The notes: generated by a model from the letters alone, not told the origin. Positions 44,544 to 54,832 are shown, numbered from the stretch's first letter. The stretch is 64,000 bases of DNA from Xanthomarina sp. F2636L (GCF_026410195.1 NZ_JAPMLM010000054.1:103424-167423), one strand, 5' to 3'. A program made the numbers and translations.

Positions 44544-45156
44544 TTTCAGCTGCTTCCGGAACTTCGCCATCACGTTTGTTAACAATATCCATAATTTCTT
44601 CGGGCGATAAATAATACTTCTCAATCCGAAGTTTATACGAAGGGGTGATTTCCGAATTATTGAGAATAAAATCCTTAGTTTTTAAAATATAAGATTCCAT
44701 CCCTTGGGCAACAGCAAAGGTGTCTGCAGCACGTTCCGCTTCAATAATATGAGAGTCTGAAAGCAGGTATTTAATTCCGAAACCAATCAGATTCATATTG
44801 CTACGGTTTTGATAATCCATAATATGCCCAAACTCATGACCAATCCAGCCAATTAAAATATCTGAAGGGATATCTTTTGTAGAAAATTCCTTATCCGAAA
44901 TTTTAAATTTCTCACTAATTAAAATAATATATTCCCTGTTCGTTTTAGATTTGAAGAGACTGCCAAATTTAGGCTGTGCCTGCATGGTCGATTTCTTGAT
45001 GTTTTTCTTAAACTTAATTTCAATGTCCACATCCTTTAGCTTTGGATAAAAATCTAAAGCAGTTTTTACTTCTTTTTCAATAGAATTAGGAAATTGTACC
45101 TGAGCGTATTCGTTCATGGAGTTTGTAAATAGAATTAGAAATATGATGCGTTTCAT
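44527..45156 (-). CDS. Secreted zincin metalloprotease-like protein (HEFGH)
   Basis: A protein of 209 aa. A short hydrophobic N-terminus (MKRIIFLILFTNSMNEYAQ) is a likely signal peptide. The zinc-binding helix is IGWIGHEFGHIMDYQN (His107, Glu108, His111), and EAERAADTFAV about 30 residues later supplies the third ligand Glu, the gluzincin/M48-like layout. There are no other domains. Presumably periplasmic or exported, with unknown substrate. The 3' end is convergent with and overlaps the GH3 gene; upstream lies a long inverted repeat (45184-45256). Confidence 0.75.
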   Translation of the reverse strand: MKRIIFLILFTNSMNEYAQVQFPNSIEKEVKTALDFYPKLKDVDIEIKFKKNIKKSTMQAQPKFGSLFKSKTNREYIILISEKFKISDKEFSTKDIPSDILIGWIGHEFGHIMDYQNRSNMNLIGFGIKYLLSDSHIIEAERAADTFAVAQGMESYILKTKDFILNNSEITPSYKLRIEKYYLSPEEIMDIVNKRDGEVPEAAETTSLN

Positions 45157-45183
45157 AGTCTATACAGTATAATAATTTTTTTT

Positions 45184-45256
45184 TAGACTCTTGTAGACTT
45201 TGGAGAATAATTAACATTCTTGCATTGGAAGCTGCCATGCAAATTGCAAGAGTCTA
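45184..45256. repeat. Long-range inverted repeat upstream of the metalloprotease gene
   Basis: Perfect 10-bp arms TAGACTCTTG (45184-45193) and CAAGAGTCTA (45247-45256), with a second nested pair TTGCAT/ATGCAA inside. On the - strand this would form a branched hairpin in or before the leader of the HEFGH gene, whose start is 28 bp away. The function is unknown. Confidence 0.45.
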
Positions 45257-45366
45257 TAAAGGAAAAGCTATGTCTTAGAATTTACTTTCGTTTCATTATT
45301 AGGGTTAGCATCTGTAGCTTGTCAACCCTATAGATGGCTTCATCTAAAAACAATTTTTATTAGGAA

Positions 45367-45957
45367 CTAATTTTTTGTTGCTGGTGTAATCATAATATGC
45401 GAACGATGGGTGTTGGCGTCCATTAACCAGGGCATTCCAGGCAATCCAGGTTGGGTAGGTAAACCGGTTTCTTCCCCTGTCATATATGGACGGTATAAGA
45501 CATATCTAATCTTACTGTTTTTTAATTCTCCATTTTCAAAATTATAATCTTTCTGGCTTCCAGTAACCACATAAACAGCAGCTGGTTCTTTTGGCATAAC
45601 CAAAGTACCTGCATCGATTTCTATTTTACGAATGTTTCGTTTTTCTACTTCCGAGTTTCCGTTGGCAAGAAGTTCACGACCTCTAGCCATATAGGGTTCT
45701 AATTTGTCACTATAGCAAGACACACTTATACCATCTTTATTAGGGTTGTCTGCTAAACAGATCATTTCGTTTGTACCTTCACGTAACGTTATAAGCTCAC
45801 CTTTTTGGTTATATCCTAATATTTTTGCGCCATTTTGATACATGTCAGGGCAAGCAAGAACTGCTGTTTTTATCTGACTTTCGGCAGAGGGAATTGGAGA
45901 CTGTCCCATGACAGAAGAAAAACAAATGAAGAATGATAAAAGAAATAAATGTTTCAT
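45367..45957 (-). CDS. Secreted protein of unknown function
   Basis: A protein of 196 aa with a clear signal peptide (MKHLFLLSFFICFSSVMGQ). The mature part begins SPIPSAESQIKTAVLACP and has three cysteines (in LACPDM, MICLAD, SCYSDK). It contains MARGRELLANG and a conserved-looking end YVLYRPYMTGEETGLPTQPG then GMPWLMDANTHRSHIMI. No family is recognised and no membrane span follows. It stands alone, with neither neighbour on its strand within 200 bp. Codon use and composition match the surroundings, so it is a real gene. Confidence 0.7.
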   Translation of the reverse strand: MKHLFLLSFFICFSSVMGQSPIPSAESQIKTAVLACPDMYQNGAKILGYNQKGELITLREGTNEMICLADNPNKDGISVSCYSDKLEPYMARGRELLANGNSEVEKRNIRKIEIDAGTLVMPKEPAAVYVVTGSQKDYNFENGELKNSKIRYVLYRPYMTGEETGLPTQPGLPGMPWLMDANTHRSHIMITPATKN

Positions 45958-46263
45958 AATGGTTGTTTTTAAATGGACTGCTTAAGATACAAAATTTATA
46001 AGAAATGGGGGAGTGTTTAAAGGAGTATCTTGCTTATTCTTCCTGTGAAGTGCTCATGCTAAAATTCTTCTAAACTAGAAAAGAGGATGCCATTCTTTAG
46101 CTTAAAAATCTTTTTAAATCCTTATATTAGTCTCAATTAATCAGTTGATTTTTAATAATACTTGACAACGTATTCTGAAAATAAATCTATCCATTTAAAT
46201 GAATAAATAATATGCGCAACATACTTGTTTCCATAATCCTTAATCCTAGTAAAAATTATTGCT
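45958..46263. other. Divergent intergenic region upstream of sdhCAB
   Basis: Should contain the promoters of the secreted-protein gene (-) and of sdhC (+). A CATTTAAATG palindrome is near 46193. No exact TAnnTTTG box was found and no gene. Confidence 0.35.
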
Positions 46264-46923
46264 ATGAGCATGTTTTTTAGAAAAAGTATTCTAGCTGCTA
46301 CAGGATTGTTTCTATGCATTTTCCTGTTGGTTCATTTGTCGGCAAATGCTCTCTTATTACTGCCTGAAACTACAGCCCGAGGTTTGTATAATGGGTATTC
46401 CACAACCTTAAGAGAAAGTTTAGTTATTAAAATAGTTGCTTATTTATTATATCTGTCCCTTATTTTTCATGTAGTATATGCAGGCATTGTCACATATAAG
46501 AATCGCCAATCTAAAGGTAATCCCTATGTTATGAACCATAAGACTGAAACCAGTACTTGGGCGTCTCAAAACATGGGAGTTTTGGGAATGCTTATTTTGA
46601 TTTTTATTGTGGTCCATCTCGTCAATTTTTGGGCGAGAGTAAAATTAGGAATAGGTGAAACAGTGAGGACGGATGTGGCTGGGAATTTAGACGTCTATGA
46701 AGTGACTTATACCTTGTTCCATAATATCTATTACGTGCTTTTTTATTCTGTTTTGATGCTTCCCCTGGGTTTTCATTTGCATCACGGATTACAATCGGCT
46801 TTTAAAACATTGGGCTTTTATCATAAAAAGGGATTAGCTGTACTAGCTAAAATATCGCTTATTTATGCCATTATTATGAGTGTAGGTTTTGCAATTATTC
46901 CCATAATCGTTTATTTCAAATAG
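46264..46923 (+). CDS. sdhC: Succinate dehydrogenase cytochrome b subunit (type B)
   Basis: Di-heme membrane anchor of 219 aa with five spans, typical of the SdhC/FrdC type-B anchor of Bacteroidota, which replaces the separate SdhC and SdhD. Histidines for heme lie in the spans (IFLLVHLSANALLLL, LIFHVVYAG, IFIVVHLVNFW, LPLGFHLHHGLQSA). It carries electrons between the iron-sulfur subunit and menaquinone. It starts an operon: sdhA follows after 7 bp. Confidence 0.92.
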   Translation: MSMFFRKSILAATGLFLCIFLLVHLSANALLLLPETTARGLYNGYSTTLRESLVIKIVAYLLYLSLIFHVVYAGIVTYKNRQSKGNPYVMNHKTETSTWASQNMGVLGMLILIFIVVHLVNFWARVKLGIGETVRTDVAGNLDVYEVTYTLFHNIYYVLFYSVLMLPLGFHLHHGLQSAFKTLGFYHKKGLAVLAKISLIYAIIMSVGFAIIPIIVYFK

Positions 46924-46930
46924 CTAAAAC

Positions 46931-48841
46931 ATGACATTAGATTCAAAAATTCCAGCAGGTAGATTGGAGGATAAATGGACAAGTTATCAGGCAAAATCCC
47001 ATTTAATTAATCCGGCTAATAAAAAGAAACTCAACATCCTTGTTGTAGGATCCGGATTGGCAGGAGCGGGGGCTGCTGCAACCTTAGCAGAGTTAGGCTA
47101 TCAGGTTCAATGCTTTTGCTATCAAGATTCTCCACGAAGAGCGCATTCTGTGGCCGCCCAAGGAGGAATAAATGCTGCAAAAAACTATCAGCATGATGGG
47201 GATAGCGTTTGGCGTATGTTTTACGATACCTTAAAAGGAGGAGATTTTAGATCCCGAGAAGCCAATACCTACCGACTGGCAGAACTATCTGCACCTTTAA
47301 TAGATCATTTTGTGCAACAAGGCGTTCCTTTTGCTCGAGAATATGGAGGCGTATTGGCTAATAGAAGTTTTGGTGGGGTACAAGTTCAGCGGACCTTTTA
47401 TGCCAGAGGACAAACGGGACAACAATTATTATTGGCGGCTTATTCACAATTATCAAAAATGATTCGCGCTAAAAAAGTGGCGATGTTTGCCCGGCATGAA
47501 GTCTTAGATATTGTGGTTATTCAAGGCAAAGCCAAAGGCGTGATTGCCCGAGATTTGGCTACAGGAGAGATTAAACGGTTTGCAGCCGATGCTGTGGTAC
47601 TTGCCACTGGCGGATATTCGCGGGTGTTTAGATTATCCACTTTAGCCATTGGCTGTAACGGGAGTGCTATTTGGAAAGCACATAAAAGAGGGGCTTATTT
47701 TGCAGCACCTAGCTTTACGCAAATTCACCCAACAGCTTTACCACAAACCAGTGAGTCGCAGTCCAAACTGACATTAATGTCCGAGTCTCTTAGAAACGAT
47801 GGACGTATTTGGGTTCCTAAGAAAAAAGACGATAACAGACAAGCAAAGGACATCCCCGAAGAAGAGCGGGATTATTATCTAGAAAGACGCTATCCGAGTT
47901 TTGGAAACCTGGCACCTAGAGATATTGCATCGCGTGCCGCCAAAGAACGTATAGATGCCGGTTATGGCGTAGGACAATTAAAAAATGCCGTGTACTTAGA
48001 TTTTAAGCATGCCATTAACAAACTTGGGAAAGATGTGATTCAAGATAAATATGGGAACCTGTTTAGCATGTACGAGAAAATTACTGGTATCAACGCTTAT
48101 GAAGAGCCGATGAAGATTTCGCCAGCAGCACATTTCTCCATGGGAGGGCTGTGGGTAGATTACGAATTAATGACCAGCATTCCAGGTTTATATGCCATAG
48201 GGGAGTGTAATTATTCCGATCATGGGGCTAACCGATTAGGCGCAAACTCTTTACTGCAAACCAGTATCGATGGGTATTTTATTCTGCCCAATACCATCAA
48301 TAACTATTTGGAAGGAGAATTGAAAGAAACCCGTCCAGACGTTAATCATCCAGAATTTGTAAAAGTGGAAGATGAGGTTAAGTCGCAAATCGGTAAAATA
48401 CTAGCTATTAATGGACATCGTACGACAGACGATTTTCACCGGGAATTAGGAAAAGTGATGTGGCAAGAATGTGCTATGAGTAGAAATAAAAAAGGGTTGG
48501 AAAAAGCGATTCTTCAAATTAAAGAAATTAAAGACGCATTCTGGAAAGAGGTTAAGGTCACAGGACATGATAATGAAATGAATCCCGAATTAGAAAAAGC
48601 TTTACGCCTGGCAGATTTTATTGAATTAGCCATTCTTATGTGTACAGATGCCTTAGAGCGCAACGAATCTTGTGGGGCTCATTTTAGAGAAGAATATCAG
48701 ACGGAAGACGGAGAAGCGATGCGTAATGATGAAGATTATAAGTATGTATCTGTTTGGGAGTACGATGCTGGAGACTTTAAGTTGCACAAGGAAGTTTTAG
48801 AGTTTGAATATGTTCAGCCAACGGTAAGAAGTTATAAATGA
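46931..48841 (+). CDS. sdhA: Succinate dehydrogenase/fumarate reductase flavoprotein subunit
   Basis: The 636-aa catalytic subunit with covalently bound FAD, oxidising succinate to fumarate. The FAD-binding [17 protein letters not shown] lies near residue 39. [14 protein letters not shown] contains the FAD-attachment site, [10 protein letters not shown] and the R-x-G region ([17 protein letters not shown]) form the active site, and [12 protein letters not shown] is conserved. It lies between the sdhC and sdhB genes. Length and motifs fit the Bacteroidota type. Confidence 0.95.
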   Translation: MTLDSKIPAGRLEDKWTSYQAKSHLINPANKKKLNILVVGSGLAGAGAAATLAELGYQVQCFCYQDSPRRAHSVAAQGGINAAKNYQHDGDSVWRMFYDTLKGGDFRSREANTYRLAELSAPLIDHFVQQGVPFAREYGGVLANRSFGGVQVQRTFYARGQTGQQLLLAAYSQLSKMIRAKKVAMFARHEVLDIVVIQGKAKGVIARDLATGEIKRFAADAVVLATGGYSRVFRLSTLAIGCNGSAIWKAHKRGAYFAAPSFTQIHPTALPQTSESQSKLTLMSESLRNDGRIWVPKKKDDNRQAKDIPEEERDYYLERRYPSFGNLAPRDIASRAAKERIDAGYGVGQLKNAVYLDFKHAINKLGKDVIQDKYGNLFSMYEKITGINAYEEPMKISPAAHFSMGGLWVDYELMTSIPGLYAIGECNYSDHGANRLGANSLLQTSIDGYFILPNTINNYLEGELKETRPDVNHPEFVKVEDEVKSQIGKILAINGHRTTDDFHRELGKVMWQECAMSRNKKGLEKAILQIKEIKDAFWKEVKVTGHDNEMNPELEKALRLADFIELAILMCTDALERNESCGAHFREEYQTEDGEAMRNDEDYKYVSVWEYDAGDFKLHKEVLEFEYVQPTVRSYK

Positions 48842-48940
48842 CAAGAAGATAAAACGAGCGTGTTCGAACTATTAATATTGCAAGGAATCGGGTGGGTAGC
48901 GAATAACCTATGACCATTAAAGAACAAGTAACAAAAACAC

Positions 48941-49684
48941 ATGAAAATAACATTTAAAATATGGAGACAGGAGGGAGCCAATAGCGAAGGTTCTTTCAAA
49001 ACCTACGATATCGATGGGCTTACAGAAGACATGTCTTTTTTGGAAGCCTTAGATCATCTCAATGAAAGGCTGGTTTTGAAAGGTGAAAAAGTTGTGGCCT
49101 TCGATCACGATTGTCGCGAAGGTATTTGCGGCCAATGCGGGGTGTTTATTAACGGTCGCGCTCATGGGCCTCACGACCATATGACCACTTGCCAATTACA
49201 TATGCGAAGCTTTAAAGATGGCGAGACTATTGTGGTAGAGCCGTATCGAGCAGGAGCCTTTCCTGTTGTAAAAGATTTGGTAGTAGATAGAACTGCATTC
49301 GATAGAATTATAGAACAGGGTGCCTATATTACCGCAAAAACGGGTACAGCTGCAGAAGCCAATGCCATTCTTATCCCTAAAGAAGTCGCTGATAACTCCA
49401 TGGATGTTGCAGCCTGTATAGGTTGTGGAGCCTGTGTGGCCACTTGTAAAAATGCCTCTGCAGCCTTATTTACTTCGGCAAAAATAAATCATTTAAATAA
49501 ATTACCTCAAGGTCAGCCAGAAGCTCATAGACGTTTGGTGGGCATGACAGATCAAATGGCCATAGAGAATTTTGGCAGCTGCACCTTTACGGCAGCTTGC
49601 GAGGTGGAATGTCCAGCAGAGATTTCTATCAGCAGTATTGCAGAAATGAATGCCCGATATGTAAAAGCAAAACTGTTTGGTTAG
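48941..49684 (+). CDS. sdhB: Succinate dehydrogenase/fumarate reductase iron-sulfur subunit
   Basis: Electron-transfer subunit of 247 aa. The [2Fe-2S] ligands are in CREGICGQCGVF and a distant Cys (MTTCQ). The C-terminal domain has CIGCGACVATC and CTFTAACEVECP for the [4Fe-4S] and [3Fe-4S] clusters. It starts 99 bp after sdhA. That spacer has no obvious terminator, so the three genes probably form one transcript. It is the last gene of the operon. Confidence 0.95.
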   Translation: MKITFKIWRQEGANSEGSFKTYDIDGLTEDMSFLEALDHLNERLVLKGEKVVAFDHDCREGICGQCGVFINGRAHGPHDHMTTCQLHMRSFKDGETIVVEPYRAGAFPVVKDLVVDRTAFDRIIEQGAYITAKTGTAAEANAILIPKEVADNSMDVAACIGCGACVATCKNASAALFTSAKINHLNKLPQGQPEAHRRLVGMTDQMAIENFGSCTFTAACEVECPAEISISSIAEMNARYVKAKLFG

Positions 49685-49924
49685 TTGTTTTAACTATTGT
49701 TTAGGCAGGTTGGTGTATAGATAGGTTGCGTACTGACAGGTTGAGATTTGTTCCTACAATAAATACTATTCTTTAAACTAATTTGAATGTTTGCAGGAAG
49801 CATATTTCATATAAACGGCTTCTATTATATTCTATATTCAGTTTCGACATATTTACAGGTTTTAGGCTGATATATGTCATGGTATTTTGAGAGTTAAAGG
49901 TTTAGTTTTACATTTGAATAATAA

Positions 49925-50773
49925 ATGAACAATATGATGAGACATCACATTTTATTACCCACCGATTTTTCAGACAATGCATGGCGTGCAGCCCAATACG
50001 CTATAAATTTATATGCCAATGAGTCCTGTACATTTTATTTTTCACATGCATGGACGTTTTTAAACACAGGTGCTAGAACACATGTTCCTGAAAGTTATTT
50101 ACAACCTCTGAGAGATGAAGCGAAAGAAAAATTAATGTCGCTTAAAGATTTGGCTAAAAAGGAGAGTCAAGATAGGGACCATACATTTGAAACACTATTT
50201 TGTATTGGGTCCTTAATGGATTCTATACAAATTGCGATTAAAAAGAAACAAATAGACCTAGTTGTTATGGGTACCAAAGGAGCTACTGGAACCCAAGAAT
50301 TTCTTTTCGGAAGTAATACCGTAGCTGTTATTAATAAAATGAGACAACGTCCGGTGTTATTAGTTCCAAGTAAAGCAAGGTATGAAACTCCTACTAGTTT
50401 AGTCTTTCCTACCGATTTCAATAGGTTTTACGGGGAAGAATTAAAGTCCATAAAACAATTAGCAGACTTACATACATCTAAAATTGAAATCCTTCATATT
50501 AATAAAAAAGAAGAGCTCAGTGATACACAGAATGCTAATATGGAAATGTTGGATAGCTATTTAGAAGGCTATGAGCATCATTTTAATTGGGTAACGGATA
50601 AAAAGAAAAAGGAACGAGCTATTACCAGATTTATTAAGGAAAATAATATCAATATCCTTACGATGATTAATTACGAGCATAGTTTTGTTGAAAATTTAAT
50701 TAAAGAGCCTGTTATCAAAAAAATGGGCTATCATTCCATAGTGCCATTTTTGGTAATTCCACGTGTAGATTAA
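49925..50773 (+). CDS. Universal stress protein, tandem UspA domains
   Basis: A cytoplasmic protein of 282 aa made of two Usp domains. The first (about 6-150) starts HILLPTDFSDNAWRAAQYA and ends with the ATP-binding motif MGTKGATGTQEFLFGSN followed by RPVLLVPSKA. The second (about 155-282) starts SLVFPTDFNRFYGEELKSI and lacks the glycine-rich nucleotide motif, so only the first half is expected to bind ATP. There is an alternative start at the Met three codons downstream. Stress or starvation function is by family only. Confidence 0.88.
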   Translation: MNNMMRHHILLPTDFSDNAWRAAQYAINLYANESCTFYFSHAWTFLNTGARTHVPESYLQPLRDEAKEKLMSLKDLAKKESQDRDHTFETLFCIGSLMDSIQIAIKKKQIDLVVMGTKGATGTQEFLFGSNTVAVINKMRQRPVLLVPSKARYETPTSLVFPTDFNRFYGEELKSIKQLADLHTSKIEILHINKKEELSDTQNANMEMLDSYLEGYEHHFNWVTDKKKKERAITRFIKENNINILTMINYEHSFVENLIKEPVIKKMGYHSIVPFLVIPRVD

Positions 50774-50821
50774 TATCGGTTAATTTATTCTTTGTAGTAG
50801 ATTCTTTAATATTTACCATAG

Positions 50822-50861
50822 AAAAAGTCCATTAGACAACTCGTGTTTAATGGACTTTTTT
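50822..50861. terminator. Bidirectional terminator
   Basis: Perfect 13-bp stem AAAAAGTCCATTA/TAATGGACTTTTT with a 13-nt loop, between the convergent Usp and M3 peptidase genes. T-tracts on both strands. Confidence 0.88.
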
Positions 50862-50915
50862 AATGTGAATATACTTTCTAAATACTAGAAATAAAGACTT
50901 ATTGGACTTCTGTTA

Positions 50916-53060
50916 TTATTTTTTGGTCACAGGAAATCCTCTGTCCCTCATTAAGGCATCAATTTCTGCATCGCGACCTCTAAACTGTCTATACGCATCG
51001 GCTGGATCCATAGCATTTCTTGGCGCAAATAAATATTTAACTAATTTATCTGCCATCTCTTTATCGTAAAAGCCATTTGGAGCATCTCTAAAAGCTTCAG
51101 AAGCATCTGCGGTCAATACATCGGCCCACATATAACCATAATAAGCTGTGGCATAACCTTCGCCAGAAAACACATGTCCAAATTGAGGCGTTCTATGACG
51201 CATTGGTAATTCTTTAGGCATGCCTAATTCGTCAAGCGTTTCACGTTCAAAAGCAGCAATGTCTATGTCTGTTGGATCTGCTAAATGTAATTTCATATCT
51301 ATTAAAGCAGAAGCTAAATATTCTGTGGTTCCAAAACCTTGATTAAAGGTAGAAGCCTTCTTAATCTTCTTAACTAATTCTGCAGGAATAGGTTCTCCCG
51401 TTTTGTAGTGAACTAAGTATTTATTGATAACCTGATCTGTAGATAACCAGCGTTCTAATAACTGCGATTGGAACTCGGTATAGTCTCTAACGCCACCATT
51501 TAGAGATGGGTATTTTACATTGGAAGAAAAGAAATGCAGCGCATGTCCAAACTCATGAAAGAAGGTTGTGGCATCATCCCAGGATACTAAGACCGCTTCT
51601 CCGGGAGCTGGTTTTACAAAGTTAGAATTGTTAGAAGCCAGAACATTGGTTTCTCCTTCAAAAGAAGAATAACTTCTATAGGTAGTTGCCCAAGCTCCAG
51701 AGCGTTTTCCTACACGAGAAAACGGATCTAAATACCATAAACCAATATGTTTTCCGGAGTCTTTATCTGTAACTTCCCACACTTTTACATCTTCGTGAAA
51801 CACGGGAACAGAGCCTTCTGCCACTGGTGTGAATTTATAATTAAACAATTCGCCAGCCGTAAAAAACATCGCCTCAGTTAGTTTGTCTAATTGTAAGTAC
51901 TGTTTGACTTCGTCGCTATCTAAATCGTAGGTTTTTTTGCGCACTTTCTCTGCATAATATCTGTAATCCCAAGGTTCAATCGTTATCTTATCGCCAAGTT
52001 CGTTAGCTACTGTTTGCATATCGGCTACTTCTTCTTTAACACGTGCTGTTGCAGCTGGCCAAACAGCCATCATTAAATCCATAGCGTTCTCTGGAGTTTT
52101 TGCCATACGGTCTTGCAAGCGCCATTCTGCATAATTATTGTAGCCCATTAATCCCACCCGTTCTTTACGTAGTTTTAATATTTCTGCAATAATTTTTTTA
52201 TTATCATACTCGTCGTTATTATCTCCTCTGGAATAGTAGTTTTCCCAAACTTGCTTACGCAATTCACGTTCTGTAGAATAGGTTAAAAACGGATCCATAG
52301 AAGAGCGTGTATTGGTAATGGCATATTTTCCGTCTTGTCCTTTGTCTGTGGCCATTTTAGCAGCCGATTTAATAAAGCTATCAGATAGACCACCTAATTG
52401 TTCTTTGTTTAAATAGGTGATATAGTTCTCTTCGTCGTGCAATACATTATTAGCAAAATCGGTATAAAGCGTCGAAAGCTCTTTGTTAATTTCGGCATAG
52501 CGTTTTTTCTTTTCGGCATCTAAATTTGCGCCATTCATTTCAAATTGCTTATAGGTTAAATCTACCACACGTTGCGCTTGTGGCTCTAAAGGATTTTCCT
52601 GAGATGCTTCGTAAACGGTTTTTATGCGTTGGAATAATTTCTCATTCTGAGAGATCTTAGACCTGAAATCTGAAAGTTTAGGAGCCAGTTCTGATTGCAC
52701 CGCTCTAAATTCTGGTGAAGACTTATTACTGGACATGATACCATAATAAGTAAATACGCGATCGAGTGTTTTTCCAGCACGTTCCATAGCCACCAAAGTG
52801 TTTTCGAAGGTTGGAGCATCTGGATTATTTGCAATAGTTTCAATTTCAGCAAGTTGTTCTGTCATGCCTTCTTCTACAGCAGATTTTATGGCATCTACAG
52901 TCATCTTATCGAAAGCAGGAACGCCTTCATAAGGACCGGTCCACTCTTGAGTTAATATGTTTTCCTTCATTGTTTTTTCAGGGGTTTTAGGGTCTTCTTT
53001 ACAGCTTGCAAATAAAACCAGACTACATAAAACAGTTGTTTTTATGCTTTTAGAAATCAT
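50916..53060 (-). CDS. dcp: M3 family metallopeptidase (peptidyl-dipeptidase Dcp-like), lipoprotein
   Basis: Zinc peptidase of 714 aa that trims short peptides, releasing C-terminal dipeptides in the Dcp subfamily. It has a lipoprotein signal with lipobox LFASC (Cys20), so it is probably anchored in the outer membrane facing the periplasm. The zinc site HEFGH is at 502-506 in TTFFHEFGHALHFF, and the C-terminal GYATAYYGYMWADVL, typical of M3A enzymes, is intact. It stands alone on its strand, with a shared terminator downstream. Confidence 0.9.
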   Translation of the reverse strand: MISKSIKTTVLCSLVLFASCKEDPKTPEKTMKENILTQEWTGPYEGVPAFDKMTVDAIKSAVEEGMTEQLAEIETIANNPDAPTFENTLVAMERAGKTLDRVFTYYGIMSSNKSSPEFRAVQSELAPKLSDFRSKISQNEKLFQRIKTVYEASQENPLEPQAQRVVDLTYKQFEMNGANLDAEKKKRYAEINKELSTLYTDFANNVLHDEENYITYLNKEQLGGLSDSFIKSAAKMATDKGQDGKYAITNTRSSMDPFLTYSTERELRKQVWENYYSRGDNNDEYDNKKIIAEILKLRKERVGLMGYNNYAEWRLQDRMAKTPENAMDLMMAVWPAATARVKEEVADMQTVANELGDKITIEPWDYRYYAEKVRKKTYDLDSDEVKQYLQLDKLTEAMFFTAGELFNYKFTPVAEGSVPVFHEDVKVWEVTDKDSGKHIGLWYLDPFSRVGKRSGAWATTYRSYSSFEGETNVLASNNSNFVKPAPGEAVLVSWDDATTFFHEFGHALHFFSSNVKYPSLNGGVRDYTEFQSQLLERWLSTDQVINKYLVHYKTGEPIPAELVKKIKKASTFNQGFGTTEYLASALIDMKLHLADPTDIDIAAFERETLDELGMPKELPMRHRTPQFGHVFSGEGYATAYYGYMWADVLTADASEAFRDAPNGFYDKEMADKLVKYLFAPRNAMDPADAYRQFRGRDAEIDALMRDRGFPVTKK

Positions 53061-53329
53061 AATTATAGGTTTTTAATGTTTTAAAAAATAGGACGTATTT
53101 AAACAAGAGAGCAAGATAAGGAAATTAAAAGGAAGTGTCTTTATTCTTCCAAAGGAGAACGTTTGTTTTTAGATGCTGGTTGCTTCATTAATTATTTTTT
53201 TATAAGACAGATAAAATAGACGGTAATTTTTGTTTCATATTATATTTGGATATGTAAACAAGGATAAAATAAATAATGACTAAGAGTCAGTTTAATCCTT
53301 TTTTTATTCTCTGAATCCTCAATAATCCG

Positions 53330-53337
53330 TAATTTTG
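53330..53337 (+). promoter_or_regulatory. Candidate -7 box TAATTTTG
   Basis: An exact match to TAnnTTTG 22 bp upstream of the beta-helix gene start. Another match, TATATTTG at 53241-53248, lies 111 bp upstream of the start. Neither has a clear -33 TTTG. Confidence 0.45.
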
Positions 53338-53359
53338 ACCAAATAAAAACTAAAATATT

Positions 53360-54832
53360 ATGAAACAACTATTACTCAACTTTATAGCAACTATTTGTGT
53401 TGTTGCAACGGTTTCGGCTCAGGGTTATACTACGCCAGATACCGGGATGACATATTCTTTGGATGATTTAGTTGCAGCCAGTCCTACAACTATTTCAGTA
53501 TCGGGAACGACCTATACTCTAGTAGACGATTTGACTATTTCAGAAACAGATATCTTTCAAATACAATCAGATGTCACATTGGAAATTGGAGCAGATATAC
53601 GCATCACTATTTTTGGAAGCTTTCATGTGGATGCAAATAATGTAATTATTACGGCTATCGATCCAGCTGCACCTTATGATGGTTTTCGTTTTGAAGAGTT
53701 TTCAGATATCAACATTCAAAATGCAACCATAGAGTATGGTGGTGGTTTGCGAGTGTTAACAGAAACCTTCACCATTAATAATAGTACTTTAAGTAATAAT
53801 GTGTCGGGAGTTTCAACAGGGGGAGTTATATCGCTTTCCCGAGGTATGGCTCAGATTACCAACAATACTTTTACGTTTAATCAGACGCCAGCCGTTAGTT
53901 CTGGTGCTAATAGTGGGGTGTCTCCATATATCTATAACAATTATATGGAAGGGAATAATCAAGCCAATTCCAACCGACCTCAAATAAACATGGGTACAAC
54001 GATGGTTGCAGAACCGATTCAAATAATTCAGAATACCATTATAGGAGATCGTGCTTTAGATATGGTAGGGGGTATTGCCGTGGCGAATTTAGTAGGAGGT
54101 AACGTCAATGCTATTATTGATGATAACATTATTAGAGACAACCGCTATGGCCTTACAGTCGTAGGGAATAACTCTTTTGCTTATATTAGAAATAACATCA
54201 TAGAAGATAATGATACACAAGGAAACCCAAATTTGGGTGGCAGTGGAATGTCATTAAACACCTCTTCTGCAGGCATGGAAGTGATTGCAAGTGGGAATCA
54301 AATCCGTCGTAATCTGTGGGGGATTACCGTTATTGGACAAGCCTCTATCAACTTGGGTGATGGTGCTGGGAACATTGGGGAAAATGTATTTTCTGAAAAT
54401 GGAAACGGAGGAGTTACTTATGCACTTTACAATAATACAGGAAACGATTTAATGGCGATGAATAATTGCTGGGATGAAACCAACTTGCCTAATACGCTTG
54501 CAGATGCTGAAGGCGTGATTGTGCATCAAAACGACATTTCAAGTTTAGGTTTAGTCACTTTTGATCCTGTTAATTGCGGATTTTTAAGTGTTGAAGAGCA
54601 GCGTTTGAATGAAGTAGCAATTTATCCAAACCCTACTAACGGACAAGTGAAATTGACTAATAACACTTCGTTTCAGAAAATGAATGTTTATAGTATGGAT
54701 GGAAAATTAGTCTTAGAGAAAAGCCTTCAAAGTGGCACCAATGACATGTATCTGGACCTGAGTGCTGGTATTTATGTTTTAGAATTGCATGGTAAAAACT
54801 CAAGAGCTATTAAAAAACTAGTGATTAAGTAG
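53360..54832 (+). CDS. Secreted parallel beta-helix protein with T9SS sorting signal
   Basis: A protein of 490 aa. The signal peptide is MKQLLLNFIATICVVATVSAQ. Residues about 60-390 are built from short asparagine- and isoleucine-rich repeats (FTINNSTLSNN, NNYMEGNNQ, IIDDNIIRDNRYGLTVVGNN, YIRNNIIEDN) typical of right-handed parallel beta-helices (pectate-lyase/NosD-like). No catalytic motif is recognised, so it may be an adhesin or a polysaccharide-binding protein. The end (VAIYPNPTNGQVKLTNN ... GIYVLELHGKNSRAIKKLVIK) is a T9SS type A sorting domain. Monocistronic, with promoter box and terminator. Confidence 0.83.
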   Translation: MKQLLLNFIATICVVATVSAQGYTTPDTGMTYSLDDLVAASPTTISVSGTTYTLVDDLTISETDIFQIQSDVTLEIGADIRITIFGSFHVDANNVIITAIDPAAPYDGFRFEEFSDINIQNATIEYGGGLRVLTETFTINNSTLSNNVSGVSTGGVISLSRGMAQITNNTFTFNQTPAVSSGANSGVSPYIYNNYMEGNNQANSNRPQINMGTTMVAEPIQIIQNTIIGDRALDMVGGIAVANLVGGNVNAIIDDNIIRDNRYGLTVVGNNSFAYIRNNIIEDNDTQGNPNLGGSGMSLNTSSAGMEVIASGNQIRRNLWGITVIGQASINLGDGAGNIGENVFSENGNGGVTYALYNNTGNDLMAMNNCWDETNLPNTLADAEGVIVHQNDISSLGLVTFDPVNCGFLSVEEQRLNEVAIYPNPTNGQVKLTNNTSFQKMNVYSMDGKLVLEKSLQSGTNDMYLDLSAGIYVLELHGKNSRAIKKLVIK

